This document shows positions 37,653 to 46,418 of a stretch of 64,000 nt of DNA, one piece after another. The notes beneath the pieces were generated by a model that was given only the letters and a program-made list of their open reading frames with translations, was not told the DNA's origin and made no database searches. The first letter of the stretch is position 1, and each line of letters begins with the position of its first letter. A program made the translations under genes and the position numbers. The DNA is from Roseimicrobium gellanilyticum (GTDB lineage Bacteria > Verrucomicrobiota > Verrucomicrobiia > Verrucomicrobiales > Verrucomicrobiaceae): positions 62,001 to 126,000 of the forward strand of contig NZ_QNRR01000015.1 of the NCBI RefSeq assembly GCF_003315205.1, read 5' to 3'.

Positions 37653-37705
37653 CGAGATGGATGATTGGGGATTTCAAATTGGGGAACGATAGCCGGGCAG
37701 CGCCG

Positions 37706-38332
37706 TTACTTTGCTGTGGCGCCTTTTGCATCCCCGGGGGCCGGTGCCTCAAGGTCAGCATAGTCGAGTTCGAATCCCGCGGACATGAAGGTGAATCTAT
37801 ACACCCAGTTCAGCCTCTCGCGAATCCAGTAAGAAATGCGATAGGCGCGGCCCTTGGTGGCAGAGATCCACACGTAGAGCATGCTGAGCTCGTCATCGCG
37901 AAACTGGTGCGCCACTCCCGGGGCCGTCCACATGCGCACGCGCATCACACCATAGGCTGGGATGGGTGGCGGGAGAGGTCGGGCATGGTTGGACACTGTG
38001 CACAGGTCCTGGATGCTGATGACAGTCTTCCGATCAAGATCACCGGCAGCGAAAGGGTCCGAGTTTTTGGGGTTCCTGGGCGCAATGAGCCTGAGATGCC
38101 CGAGATGAATGGGAAATGGCTGCGTGTTTTGCACATCGAGGTCGAATGCCACCGCCTCGAGCTCTGGAGTGCGTGAGGCACCTGCTTCATCAGATTGCTC
38201 CTCCGGCACCCGGGCGATGACATGGAAGCGCAGCGGACGCTCTGCAGACCACGAAAGGCCTACATATCCCATCCAAAGGGCGATCACAGCAGCGGTGACT
38301 ACAAAGAGGATGACCTTGGCGCGACGGGACAT
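37706..38332 (-). CDS. Family A member 38
   Basis: 208 residues. SWSAERPLRFH at 27-37; DVQNTQPFPIHL (66-77) has NTQPF as in member 2; IPAYGVMRV; YVWISATKGR. The loop 80-115 contains basic and acidic patches. DYADLEAPAPG near the end. Preceded by ATTTCAAATC repeats and by the TGACCAC heptamer array 100 bp upstream. Confidence 0.9.
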   Translation of the reverse strand: MSRRAKVILFVVTAAVIALWMGYVGLSWSAERPLRFHVIARVPEEQSDEAGASRTPELEAVAFDLDVQNTQPFPIHLGHLRLIAPRNPKNSDPFAAGDLDRKTVISIQDLCTVSNHARPLPPPIPAYGVMRVRMWTAPGVAHQFRDDELSMLYVWISATKGRAYRISYWIRERLNWVYRFTFMSAGFELDYADLEAPAPGDAKGATAK

Positions 38333-38440
38333 GGGAGGCTATTGATGACCGATGATTCGAGATTTCAAATCCCAAATTTCAAATCAGAATCCATGTGACA
38401 GCAGAGAGTGCAGGATATTCCACACAGTGGCAGAGCACTA

Positions 38441-38527
38441 CTGACCACTGACCACTGACCACTGACCACTGACCACTGACCACTGACCACTGACCACTGA
38501 CCACTGACCACTGACCACTGACCACTG
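38441..38527. repeat. Heptamer tandem repeat (CTGACCA), about 12 units
   Basis: 87 bp, essentially perfect. One base away from the CTGACTA unit at 10645, suggesting related units. Confidence 0.95.
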
Positions 38528-38730
38528 GCTTCAAGGCAAATGCCTCACTGAAACGTCTCGTGACACGAGCAGACCACGTGAGTCTATCGAGGCGAGGCCT
38601 TTCGACCAGCCACCGTTTACAGGATGACAATTACACAACTCGTGTGGCGTCACATATGTTGCTTTCACTATGTCGAGTCCTTGTGTCCACCTCCAGATGA
38701 CTCAGCTATCATGCAAAGATATCGCACACC

Positions 38731-38886
38731 TCCAAGGAGTGGGGGCATTCCTGCCCCCATTTGGGTGTCGCAGCCGATTACCGATGAAGCTTCCGATTTG
38801 AGTACCATGGCACCTCGCGGACGCTTGATGTGAAGACGCGCTGCTGGGATTCCCATGGGGACAGGAATGCCCCCACTCCTTGGGCC
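38731..38886. repeat. R1 element, copy 4 (variant stem)
   Basis: Ends TCCAAGGAGTGG and CCACTCCTTGGGCC. Stem GGGGGCATTCCTGCCCCC on one side and GGGGACAGGAATGCCCCC on the other, as in the inner element at 28432-28605. Confidence 0.8.
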
Positions 38887-39042
38887 TGTGCGATGCCTCT
38901 GCCAAATGGTTGGCTCATCAGGAGGTGGACACATTCTTGAGCAAAAGGATTCGATCCTATGGAGGGGGTCACGTACGTGACACCACACCAGGCTGGCCAC
39001 CTCACGAGACTTGCCAGGAATCTGTGGCAACCTTTCATGGCA

Positions 39043-39102
39043 GAACGTCAGCGTGAGCAGGTGTCTACCCGTGGTGCGGGTGGAGGAAGGCCCTCCGGGC
39101 GG
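39043..39102. repeat. R2 element, copy 3
   Basis: GAACGTCAGCGTGAGCAGG...GGAAGGCCCTCCGGGC, nearly identical to the copy at 40041-40100. Together with the adjacent gene fragment it forms one duplicated block. Confidence 0.85.
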
Positions 39103-39119
39103 CTCGCTCCTATCGATTC

Positions 39120-39285
39120 AAGAGCTCGGAGGACCAGGCTTCAGCGGGACTGAATCCTTCCCGAAGGTAGGCATGGGCACCAGCGGCTTCCATCGCAGGG
39201 GCAGCTTCTCCTCCAGCCATCCGCAGACGATCAGGGCATAGTGCTTCGTAAAGCGCAGCACACCGTGCGATGGTGCCCGCACGCC
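39120..39285 (-). pseudogene. Truncated duplicate of family A member 39 with internal deletion
   Basis: 39121-39248 matches the 3' end of member 39 (about 40133-40258) almost base for base. It then jumps directly to sequence equal to 40334-40365, so about 75-80 bp is missing and the anchor half is absent. Homology stops near 39285. It is a remnant with no start or anchor. Confidence 0.85.
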
Positions 39286-39509
39286 GCCCGGAGAAGTTCA
39301 CCCGCAACTGCAAGGACTGGCTGGTACGGATGTGGTTCCCCCTGCACCTCTGGGAATGCCCCGCCGACGGCGAGGAAGCGTGGTCACGCTTGATACAAGC
39401 GGCTGCATTGCAGCGCCGGCCCGTGGTGACGCATGCCCAGTTTTATGCGGCGTGGAGGAATCTCAGGAGTGGGATGAAGGGGTGAGTAGTGGTGCAAAGA
39501 ATGCACGCC

Positions 39510-39785
39510 TCAACCCGGCAATCGATAGGGTGTCGCCAGCCAGAGGATCAGCATGAATACAATGCCCCAGAACGACAGCTTGTCGTTCCAGGGGAAAACG
39601 CAGATAGCGGCCGCAAGGACGATGAGTGCTCCAGATTCCTGCATCTCCTCAATCACGAAAGGCTCGGTCCACCATGACAGGTCGCGGGGCATGCCGAACC
39701 TCAGCAATGCTGGCAGCATGAAGAGGCTGTAAGCTCTGAACATCACCACGGACACAATGACGGTCCAGAAAGCCACGCAGGCCAT
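39510..39785 (-). CDS. Small three-segment membrane protein, unknown
   Basis: 91 residues from the ATG at 39785; a GTG at 39827 would add 14 residues. Three hydrophobic segments: about 2-27, 51-65 and 71-89. Between the first two lies GMPRDLSWWTEPFVIEEMQE. No family A or B motifs. I recognise no family. It lies between the truncated gene copy and member 39. Confidence 0.6.
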   Translation of the reverse strand: MACVAFWTVIVSVVMFRAYSLFMLPALLRFGMPRDLSWWTEPFVIEEMQESGALIVLAAAICVFPWNDKLSFWGIVFMLILWLATPYRLPG

Positions 39786-40040
39786 GCGTTTGAAAGAAGG
39801 CCGCTTGAGGAAGGAGGAGGAATTCACGTGCGAGTTTTGCCTCTTGAGATTCTGAGCGGAAACTGCCGCATAGAGAAGAGATATTCGATGCGAATGACAA
39901 GACGGCGCCATCCCCCTCAACAACGCACACGCTGAAGCCCCACGCCGAAGGTGTTCCACAAAGACAGCCTATCGGCAAGCCACACCGTCCCGCCTTCGCA
40001 TCGGTTTGTACAACGTCTCCGCCATAAAGGCTTGCGGGCA

Positions 40041-40100
40041 GAACGTCAGCGTGAGCAGGTGTCTACCCGTGGCGCAGGTGGAGGAAGGCCCTCCGGGCGG
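40041..40100. repeat. R2 element, copy 4
   Basis: Directly after the stop of member 39 (about 25 bp). Belongs to the block duplicated at 39043-39285. Confidence 0.85.
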
Positions 40101-40125
40101 CCCGCTCCTATCGATTCAAGAGGAC

Positions 40126-40683
40126 TCAAGAGCTCGGAAGACCAGGTTTCAGCGGGACTGAATCCTTCCCGAAGGTAGGCATGGGCACCAGCGGCTTCCA
40201 TCGCAGGGGCAGCTTCTCCTCCAGCCATCCGCAGACCATCAGGGCATAGTGCTTCGTATTCGACGCCCAGACGCATCCCACGCAGAGCTCATCGGAGGCG
40301 AGGTCCTTTGCCGCATCCCGCACCGGCACCTCAAAGCGCAGCACACCGTGCGATGGCGCCCGCATCGGGTACTGGCCTAGCACTCCCACACCCGTGAGGC
40401 GTAGGGGTTGCCCCTGGGGCGCAAGAATCACTCCCCGCGGTCCGTGCGCTCCAGCGGCGGCAGTTCTCTCCAGCATGGCAGCGTAGATGTGGAGCGGTAC
40501 GGAGCTCGTATTCTCCAGCTCGATCTCCAGCACCTGAACGCCGCGCATGGAGTCAACCTGCGCCGTCACCTGACGGATGCGCCAGGGATTCCGCGGATGC
40601 CAGGTGAGGGCGAGATACACCACCGGGATGGCAAGCAGCACGAGGAAGATCGCGAGGATGATGCGTTTCGTGCGGGGGGACAT
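40126..40683 (-). CDS. Family A member 39
   Basis: 185 residues, start MSPRTK. TWHPRNPWRIR at 27-37 (Trp for Leu). ELENTSSVPLHI at 55-66; APSHGVLRFEVP; CVWASNTKHYAL. Parent of the truncated copy 1 kb downstream. Ends in VPLKPGLPSS. Confidence 0.9.
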   Translation of the reverse strand: MSPRTKRIILAIFLVLLAIPVVYLALTWHPRNPWRIRQVTAQVDSMRGVQVLEIELENTSSVPLHIYAAMLERTAAAGAHGPRGVILAPQGQPLRLTGVGVLGQYPMRAPSHGVLRFEVPVRDAAKDLASDELCVGCVWASNTKHYALMVCGWLEEKLPLRWKPLVPMPTFGKDSVPLKPGLPSS

Positions 40684-40750
40684 CGACTGCTTATGATTGT
40701 TGATTTCTGATGTGAGATTGATCCCGTGTGGATGAAGGCCCCGGGGCCAT

Positions 40751-41278
40751 TCATTCTCTGGAAGGCACGCTCATGGGCACACTGTCATAATACAAATGCT
40801 GCGTGGGAAAATAGCCGCGGAGCCACTGGGGGCTGTGGGCGTGCACCCAGCCCAGGACTTTCAGCCCACGCATCTTGGTCGAGGTGTAGCAGGCGTACTG
40901 CATCCAGTAGCGGCCATTCTCTTCCTTCAAGTCAGCCTCCCTGATGAAGTGCCAGGTGCGCACCTCTCCTCCCGCTGGGATGAAACGCGCCTGCGAATGC
41001 GTGCTATCAAAAGGGCCCCTGGGCTTATACCCGAGGGGTATGGAGTAGGTGTACGAAGTGCCCACGGTGTACTCCAAGAGGTGGATGGGAGCGGGGCTGA
41101 CATTCTCCACATAGATCTCCAGATTCCGCCAGCCCACAGGTGCGGTGCTCCCCTCCACCAGCACGGCCCGGAACCGGAGCGGATTCTCCGGACTCCAGGT
41201 GACCGCCACGTACACCACGGGGATGGCGAGGAGGATGAGGAAGACGACGAAGACCAGAACTCTCAAACGGGGGCTCAT
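40751..41278 (-). CDS. Family A member 40
   Basis: 175 residues, start MSPRLR. TWSPENPLRFR at 27-37; YVENVSPAPIHL (56-67); IPAGGEVRTWHF; YACYTSTKMRG. Compact member; ends YDSVPMSVPSRE. Located between member 39 and a family B gene (59 bp). Confidence 0.9.
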   Translation of the reverse strand: MSPRLRVLVFVVFLILLAIPVVYVAVTWSPENPLRFRAVLVEGSTAPVGWRNLEIYVENVSPAPIHLLEYTVGTSYTYSIPLGYKPRGPFDSTHSQARFIPAGGEVRTWHFIREADLKEENGRYWMQYACYTSTKMRGLKVLGWVHAHSPQWLRGYFPTQHLYYDSVPMSVPSRE

Positions 41279-41337
41279 CGCGATGTTGGATGGGTGAGTT
41301 CTTGCTGAGGCATTGCCGGCCTTCCTTGCAGGCGTGG

Positions 41338-41628
41338 TCACGGAGCACCCATCATGCTGCGGCACCACTCGCTGTACTTGCGCATGGGGTCCTCAAAACT
41401 TGTGCCGGTAATCATCCACTCCGCCGGCGCCACGTATACGACCAACCACTTCGGAGGGCCGTAAACCCCGGGAGGTCGTGGGGCGACATCCAGCGCATAG
41501 ATGACCACAGGCGGCACGCTGAGGAGGTAGAGCACCGGCACGGCGACCAGCAGGCACAGCCCCCATGCGAGCCCGCGCGTGTAGGATGAGCCGTCGGCAT
41601 CGGAGGAGGCGGGGTCCGGTTCGTCCAT
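41338..41628 (-). CDS. Family B member 4
   Basis: 96 residues. An acidic N-terminus (MDEPDPASSDADG) precedes the anchor, with VPVLYLLSVPPV near its end. Then a Pro-rich stretch, PPKWLVVYVAPAEWM and YSEWCRSMM. An ATG 24 bp upstream is possible. The WLVVYVAPAEW segment aligns with WLEAYVRPWVW of member 3. Confidence 0.8.
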   Translation of the reverse strand: MDEPDPASSDADGSSYTRGLAWGLCLLVAVPVLYLLSVPPVVIYALDVAPRPPGVYGPPKWLVVYVAPAEWMITGTSFEDPMRKYSEWCRSMMGAP

Positions 41629-41749
41629 GGGATTCTCAACTCTGTACCCCACCCCATCATGCCAGACGCTCCCGGTGTCAAATCCTGAGCGGGCTGGGAG
41701 ATGGTCGGTGTAGCACGCTATGATACTTCCTGATAGGCCACGTGAGGTG

Positions 41750-41813
41750 GAGCGTCAGGCACCGTGGGAGTCCACTCGCGGCACGGGTGGAGGAAGGCCC
41801 TCCGGGCCATCCT
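41750..41813. repeat. R2 element, copy 5
   Basis: GAGCGTCAGGCACCG...GGAAGGCCCTCCGGG, ending 6 bp after the stop codon of member 41. Confidence 0.8.
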
Positions 41814-41819
41814 GCGCAT

Positions 41820-42398
41820 TCATGAGGCCCGGGCAGGTCTGGCGGCCGGCGGAAGGATATCGGTGGCATCCAGATGCATGGGGAGATACGGGATGATGCG
41901 CCTCAACGCGACGGGACTGTGCCTATACAGCCAGTGGCAGGCGCAGGCGGTGTGGTAGCGGGTGCTGGAGTACCACATGTGATACATGCGGATGCGGCCC
42001 CTGGCTGCACGCGGGATGGTGCTGACTTCGAAGTTGCAATCGGCATAGCTCACGCCGTGCGCAGGTACGATGAGCCACGGAGTCTCCCGGAAATTTGCCG
42101 TCTGCACCGGGTTGAACGTAGCGGGCTCGAAGCGGACGGTCCTGGAGTACTTCTCAGCGTCGTCAGAGTCCCACATGGAGAGCACATAGATGGGTGTGGG
42201 GGTGACATTCTCCACGGCCACCACGACTCTGCCAAAGGTGCGCTCCGCACCGACGGCAAAATTTTGCGGACCATGCAGCTCCACCATCCGGAACCGCAGC
42301 GGCGCACGCGGATGCCACGTGAGCGCCACATACGCGCCGATGGCCATGGCAAGCGCAAGGCCGGTGGCGAGAATCATGCGACGGAGTCGACGGGACAT
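41820..42398 (-). CDS. Family A member 41
   Basis: 192 residues, MSRRLRRM start. TWHPRAPLRFR at 27-37; AVENVTPTPIYV (61-72); VPAHGVSYAD; YHMWYSSTRY. Ends ILPPAARPARAS, past the usual end. Shares AVENVT with member 35. Confidence 0.9.
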   Translation of the reverse strand: MSRRLRRMILATGLALAMAIGAYVALTWHPRAPLRFRMVELHGPQNFAVGAERTFGRVVVAVENVTPTPIYVLSMWDSDDAEKYSRTVRFEPATFNPVQTANFRETPWLIVPAHGVSYADCNFEVSTIPRAARGRIRMYHMWYSSTRYHTACACHWLYRHSPVALRRIIPYLPMHLDATDILPPAARPARAS

Positions 42399-42508
42399 GG
42401 GGACATGAAAGAGAAAAACCAACCGGGTGAAAAGCGAAAAGGCGTGCCGCCAGCCGAATCCCGTGGATTCGCGAACTCAATATATCCACGACTTTTCAAG
42501 GAGCGGAG

Positions 42509-43087
42509 CTACCGCGAAGTGCTCCCCGCTTCACCGGCTTGCAGATGCGTCATTTCGCTCTGTGACTTCGGAGTCGGGAGAAAGCGCTTGGTCAATTCCG
42601 GGAAGTGCTGGACCATCCAGAACCAGCGCAGCGAGTATACTTCGTAGGTCCGCGAATCGAAATGGTAGCGCACCACGAGACCGCCCTCTCGTGCGATATC
42701 CACGGCCTCAGTGGTCACCGCGCCGGACACGAGGACGTCCTTGTAGGCGGGGATGATGAGTTGTCGTGGCGGGAACGACCGATAACGTCCCAAGCGAAGG
42801 TCTTGTGCGAGAATGCTGCCTGCACCGAAGCCCATCCTGCCGAGGCTCATGCCGGGCGCTTCCAGCTCCGCAGAATGAAAAATGATGGAAGCGGGGCTGG
42901 AGTTCTTCACGCGGACCTCGATGGGACGATAACCGTCCAAAGGATAGTCCGCCGCGGCAGGATCCATGGACTCCAGATGGAACTCGAGCGGCGCACGAGG
43001 GCGGAAGGTCAGGGCGACGTAGCCGGCGGGAATGCCGACCAGCATCAAGAGGACAATCAGAGTGGCGATCTTGATGCGAAGGGACAT
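42509..43087 (-). CDS. Family A member 42
   Basis: 192 residues, start MSLRIK. TFRPRAPLEFH (27-37), RVKNSSPASIIF (59-70), IPAYKDVLV. Forms a subgroup with 45 and, less closely, 50: shared PAGY, PL-x-FHLES and a long loop ending in ILAQ/MVLAQ. Late motif YHFDSRTYEV. Confidence 0.89.
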   Translation of the reverse strand: MSLRIKIATLIVLLMLVGIPAGYVALTFRPRAPLEFHLESMDPAAADYPLDGYRPIEVRVKNSSPASIIFHSAELEAPGMSLGRMGFGAGSILAQDLRLGRYRSFPPRQLIIPAYKDVLVSGAVTTEAVDIAREGGLVVRYHFDSRTYEVYSLRWFWMVQHFPELTKRFLPTPKSQSEMTHLQAGEAGSTSR

Positions 43088-43140
43088 GAGCTATTTGTGA
43101 TCTATGATTGATGAATTGAGAATTCAACCAGGCAAATCCC

Positions 43141-43710
43141 TTATGGAGTGAGCGGAGCGTCAGGGCGGGTCGATGGCGAAATGGGGGTGACATCCACATT
43201 CGGTGGCACGTGCGGGAGGAGATGGTGTTTCTGCAGAGACTTGGGAGTGTGGCGGTGGATCCATGCGAGGATGCCGATGACGGTGCGCTTGGGCGCGGAT
43301 GCCCAGACGTAGCTCGCTGATTCGTTCACTCTCTCTCCTTCCTTTGGCCAGAGTTCCGTGAAGACGACTGAGCTGTGGGCTGGAATCATGCCGGAGGAAA
43401 GGTGCGTGCGGAGGTCGCTATCCAACTGCGTGGCCGTCACATACGTGAGGTGCTCGTGGAGGTTGGCAGTCTCCTCGGAATGGGCTGTGCGAAGGGATAT
43501 CAAATACACCGGGATGGGACTGGTGTTTTCCACGGTGAACTCGATGTAGGTGTAGCCGTCATTTCGCAATATCTCCGGGGTCTCCACCAGCCGCTCCATG
43601 CGGATACGCAGGGGATTGGCGGGTGACCATGTGAGGAACAGAGCCACCACAAGGATGGTGAACGGCACCAGGAAAAGCGCGGCGACGAGGAGCTTCGTAC
43701 GGCGGGACAT
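43141..43710 (-). CDS. Family A member 43
   Basis: 189 residues. TWSPANPLRIR at 27-37; TVENTSPIPVYL (59-70); IPAHSSVVF; YVWASAPKRT. The C-terminal STRPDAPLTP overlaps a GGAGCGTCAGGG sequence similar to the R2 end. Start preceded by ATGAATAGATAGCC with no Shine-Dalgarno motif. Confidence 0.9.
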   Translation of the reverse strand: MSRRTKLLVAALFLVPFTILVVALFLTWSPANPLRIRMERLVETPEILRNDGYTYIEFTVENTSPIPVYLISLRTAHSEETANLHEHLTYVTATQLDSDLRTHLSSGMIPAHSSVVFTELWPKEGERVNESASYVWASAPKRTVIGILAWIHRHTPKSLQKHHLLPHVPPNVDVTPISPSTRPDAPLTP

Positions 43711-43849
43711 GGCTATCTATTCATGCATGGAACCTCAGGCATCCACAGAAACTTTGAATGCCCAGCTTGAGCGAAGTCTTGGGAAGCTTGTTTCTTTGTA
43801 CGGAGCTCCTCGCGAAAAATGATCCAGGAGAGATTCCACCCAGAAACGT

Positions 43850-44494
43850 TCAGGGGTTACCCATTACCTTGTTCAAGATACCTTCCGCCAGACCTGTCTT
43901 GAGCACCGGGAGCTTTCCGGGCGTGCCTTTACTCATGCTATTCTTGATGCTCTTCAGATCCTCAACAAACGATGGAATGTGCACGCTGAGTCTGTTGTCA
44001 TCTTTTACAGCGAACGCTCCATCATAGATGTCTGGCAGCGTCATCAACGTGATGTCACCACCATCGGCAATCGCTTCTGTGGGCTGGACGACAAGCAACC
44101 AGGATGTCCCCATGGCTGGATAAAGGTCTGAATCGCCGATATCCGGCTGCACTCTAGACCGGTGGGCTGGCGAAGCTGCGTAGAAGAAGACTTTGCTGAA
44201 TCCAGTGACAGATTCCGTAACCTCGAAGAAATAGAAACCATACCCCTTGTTGAGCAGGCCTTCATATTTCCTCAGGTCAATGACATCCAACTTCAACTTC
44301 CTGGCGGCGTCGTCCATTGAAATAGTCCTGGCCAGAACGATATGCTGATCCTTGCTCGTCAACGCATGGCTGAACAGTTCGATTGCCCTGTCCATGTTCC
44401 CCTGGTCCGTTGGGCCACTTTTGCTAGGCTCCGCTCCCCATGCTGCGTGAAGCAAGCACATGAAGATGATTGAAGGAAAGATGCAGGGGTTCAT
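43850..44494 (-). CDS. Exported protein of unknown function
   Basis: 214 residues. Signal peptide MNPCIFPSIIFMCLLHAAWG followed by AEPSKS. The mature part is mixed alpha/beta (MDDAARKLKLDVIDL, YGFYFFEVTESV, SWLLVVQPTE) and has no family A motif. I know no family. Start chosen at the Met directly before the hydrophobic core; Met at 44533 would give an atypical 13-residue lead. It interrupts the array, 139 bp upstream of member 43. Confidence 0.78.
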   Translation of the reverse strand: MNPCIFPSIIFMCLLHAAWGAEPSKSGPTDQGNMDRAIELFSHALTSKDQHIVLARTISMDDAARKLKLDVIDLRKYEGLLNKGYGFYFFEVTESVTGFSKVFFYAASPAHRSRVQPDIGDSDLYPAMGTSWLLVVQPTEAIADGGDITLMTLPDIYDGAFAVKDDNRLSVHIPSFVEDLKSIKNSMSKGTPGKLPVLKTGLAEGILNKVMGNP

Positions 44495-44574
44495 CTGGCA
44501 AGTTCGGCTATTTGGCATGGTGGATATCTGCATTCAAGGTGAAGCCTGTGATTCCCGACTCTTCGGGGAGTGAT

Positions 44575-45120
44575 CTACTGCCCGCTCACTTCGACGGGCA
44601 CGAAATCTCCATCCACATGTGGGTACCAGCGCGAGGAGACTGTGTGCGGCCATTTGCCGGACACATAGTCCAAAAGGTCCAGGTAGTTTTCCTTGGACCT
44701 TGAAAGGAAGGTGTAGGTCATTTCAGACCGGGCAAGTCCGGTGACATACGTGGCCTCGAACATCTCAAGGACAAGGCGACGAGAGCCGTGTGGGGGAATG
44801 ACCAAATCGTCCTCCGAGGCTGCAGACATGGTCTGCACGATGCTGAAGTGGACTCGACTGCCATCGGAATCCTCTGGACTGACCAGCTCCGCCCTCAGCA
44901 GATGGATGGTGGCGCCTGTGGTATTCTCCACGTCCACCTGGTAGCCCCCGACTTGGGCCGTACCGGCGCTGAATGATTTCTCCAGTTTCTCCGATGATGG
45001 CGGAATGATGCGGAAGCGCAGGGGCTTCTGTGGGGACCAGTTCACCATGAGATCCCCGACCGCGATGCTGAACGCCAGCAGCAGGATGGCGGTGATGAGG
45101 AGCTTCGGGCGGCGGAACAT
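44575..45120 (-). CDS. Family A member 44
   Basis: 181 residues, start MFRRPK. NWSPQKPLRFR at 27-37; DVENTTGATIHL (63-74); IPPHGSRRLV; YTFLSRSKEN. C-terminus VDGDFVPVEVSGQ. Preceded by TTTGAAATTTCAGATTTC tracts. Confidence 0.9.
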   Translation of the reverse strand: MFRRPKLLITAILLLAFSIAVGDLMVNWSPQKPLRFRIIPPSSEKLEKSFSAGTAQVGGYQVDVENTTGATIHLLRAELVSPEDSDGSRVHFSIVQTMSAASEDDLVIPPHGSRRLVLEMFEATYVTGLARSEMTYTFLSRSKENYLDLLDYVSGKWPHTVSSRWYPHVDGDFVPVEVSGQ

Positions 45121-45166
45121 CGCTATCTATGATTTGAAATTTCAGATTTCAGATCGATTTCGGGTG

Positions 45167-45232
45167 GAGCGTCAGGGTGAGTGGGTGGCGACTCGTAGGG
45201 AGGATGGATGAAGGCCCTCGGGGCCATCCTGC
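45167..45232. repeat. R2 element, copy 6
   Basis: GAGCGTCAGGGTGAGTGGG...GAAGGCCCTCGGGGCC, 40 bp after the stop of the gene at 45273. Confidence 0.8.
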
Positions 45233-45252
45233 CTGAGCGGTGCGGTGGGAGC

Positions 45253-45272
45253 AAGGCTTCTGGAGAAGCCTT
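45253..45272 (-). terminator. Perfect hairpin abutting a stop codon
   Basis: AAGGCTTCT-GG-AGAAGCCTT, a 9-bp perfect stem directly after the TAG of the gene at 45273-45635. There is no T tract, so it could be a factor-dependent terminator or an RNA stability hairpin. A near copy lies at 50592-50611. Confidence 0.5.
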
Positions 45273-45635
45273 CTACGTTTTCTGCTCCTGCAGGATGTGG
45301 CCGCGCGCGAGTTCGTAGGGCCACTTGCGCAGGCGGCCACGCCGGGCCCACACGAGCCAGGGGAGTGGATACGGGACGTATTGGAAAAACTCCGCGAGAT
45401 CACCGGCGGCGAGCCAGACGAGCCAGGCATCGCACTCATGCGCATCCCACGTGTCCCAGGGCTCGTGGTATTCCCGTGCAGACGGCACCGCCTTCGCAAG
45501 GAGGATGCATGTGGGCGTGATGTACACGCGACCGGTATGGATGAAGGCGGCGAGGTCCTCCTCGAAGGTGCGTGTGGAATCGTCCCTGGTGTACAAGGCG
45601 AGAGCTTGCTGGAGGACGACGGTATTGGCGCTCAT
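45273..45635 (-). CDS. Hypothetical 120-residue protein
   Basis: No signal peptide and no membrane segment typical of families A and B. Trp-rich middle (YHEPWDTWDAHECDAWLVWL) followed by FFQYVPYPLPWLVWARRGR. Start MSANTV. I recognise no family. Located between members 44 and 45 on the array strand. Confidence 0.7.
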   Translation of the reverse strand: MSANTVVLQQALALYTRDDSTRTFEEDLAAFIHTGRVYITPTCILLAKAVPSAREYHEPWDTWDAHECDAWLVWLAAGDLAEFFQYVPYPLPWLVWARRGRLRKWPYELARGHILQEQKT

Positions 45636-45729
45636 GCGTGGAGCAGGAATGCAAAGTGGCGGTGTGGGCGTGGGTGGGCCGGAGGAGATGGCTTATGATA
45701 TCTGGATATGGAACGTGCATCCGCCTTCG

Positions 45730-46275
45730 TTATGGCCCGCCCTCAAGGGGGATGACCTCCTCCCACTCCTTGAGCTTGGGCACACGGTCGGTCAGCCATC
45801 TTGGCCCATAGTTCAGCAGCCATTGCTGGATGCTTGAGCGTGGGGAGGATTGCCACCGGTACAGGGTCCACACCTGCCCCTTTGGCACCTCGCTGATCAG
45901 TTCGGGAAGCAGGAGGGCATCTGCCACTACATGTCCGTTAGCAGGAATGACCAGGACACTGGCTCCACGATCGGACTGGGTCAGGCTTTGAGCCAAGACC
46001 ATGCCCGGTGGCGCATCCCGAAAGACGATGGCTCCGCCCTGGCTCAGGAGCGTGGCTCCGTGAAACTCGATGCTGCCGGGGCTCGTGTTCCCAATGCGCA
46101 CGCGGCGGGCCCGGTAGCTTCCGAGTTTGTTGTCATTTCCCACGGTTGGCTCGGTACTCTCGAGATGAAAGGTGAGAGGTGAAGCAGGATGCCACGTGAT
46201 GGCGAGGTAACCGGCTGGGATACCACATAGCACAACGAATATGCTCAGGATGGTGAGCTTCGTGCGGCAGGACAT
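45730..46275 (-). CDS. Family A member 45
   Basis: 181 residues, start MSCRTK. TWHPASPLTFH (27-37); RIGNTSPGSIEF (60-71); IPANGHVVA; YRWQSSPRSS. Resembles 42 along its whole length. C-terminal WEEVIPLEGGP. Confidence 0.89.
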   Translation of the reverse strand: MSCRTKLTILSIFVVLCGIPAGYLAITWHPASPLTFHLESTEPTVGNDNKLGSYRARRVRIGNTSPGSIEFHGATLLSQGGAIVFRDAPPGMVLAQSLTQSDRGASVLVIPANGHVVADALLLPELISEVPKGQVWTLYRWQSSPRSSIQQWLLNYGPRWLTDRVPKLKEWEEVIPLEGGP

Positions 46276-46340
46276 GGGTGCTTATGACTTTTGACCTTGT
46301 TTTATGATTTGAGGTTCTGCATCTCAAATCTCCTCGGATG

Positions 46341-46403
46341 GAGCGTCAGGGTGCACGGGTGGCCACTCGTGATGTGGGTCTTCGAAGGCCCTCCGGGCTG
46401 GCC
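46341..46403. repeat. R2 element, copy 7
   Basis: GAGCGTCAGGGTGCACGGG...GAAGGCCCTCCGGG, 15 bp after the stop of member 46. Confidence 0.8.
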
Positions 46404-46418
46404 AGAGATGCTCAATGC

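Larger units (their letters stand above)
38333..39119. repeat. Intergenic gap with heptamer array, R1 copy 4 and R2 copy 3
   Basis: No gene. It contains the heptamer array at 38441-38527, an R1 variant at 38731-38886 and an R2 copy at 39043-39102. The remainder shows no pattern. Confidence 0.75.

Noticed and set aside
10645-38527. Heptamer arrays as CRISPR arrays
   Set aside because: The units are 7 bp without spacers, and no cas genes are present.
39270-39485. Plus-strand frame after the truncated gene copy
   Set aside because: No family resemblance, no initiation signal and partly overlapping the pseudogene.
43153-43170. Possible R2 copy at the end of member 43
   Set aside because: Only the first dozen bases resemble R2; the rest of the element is missing.
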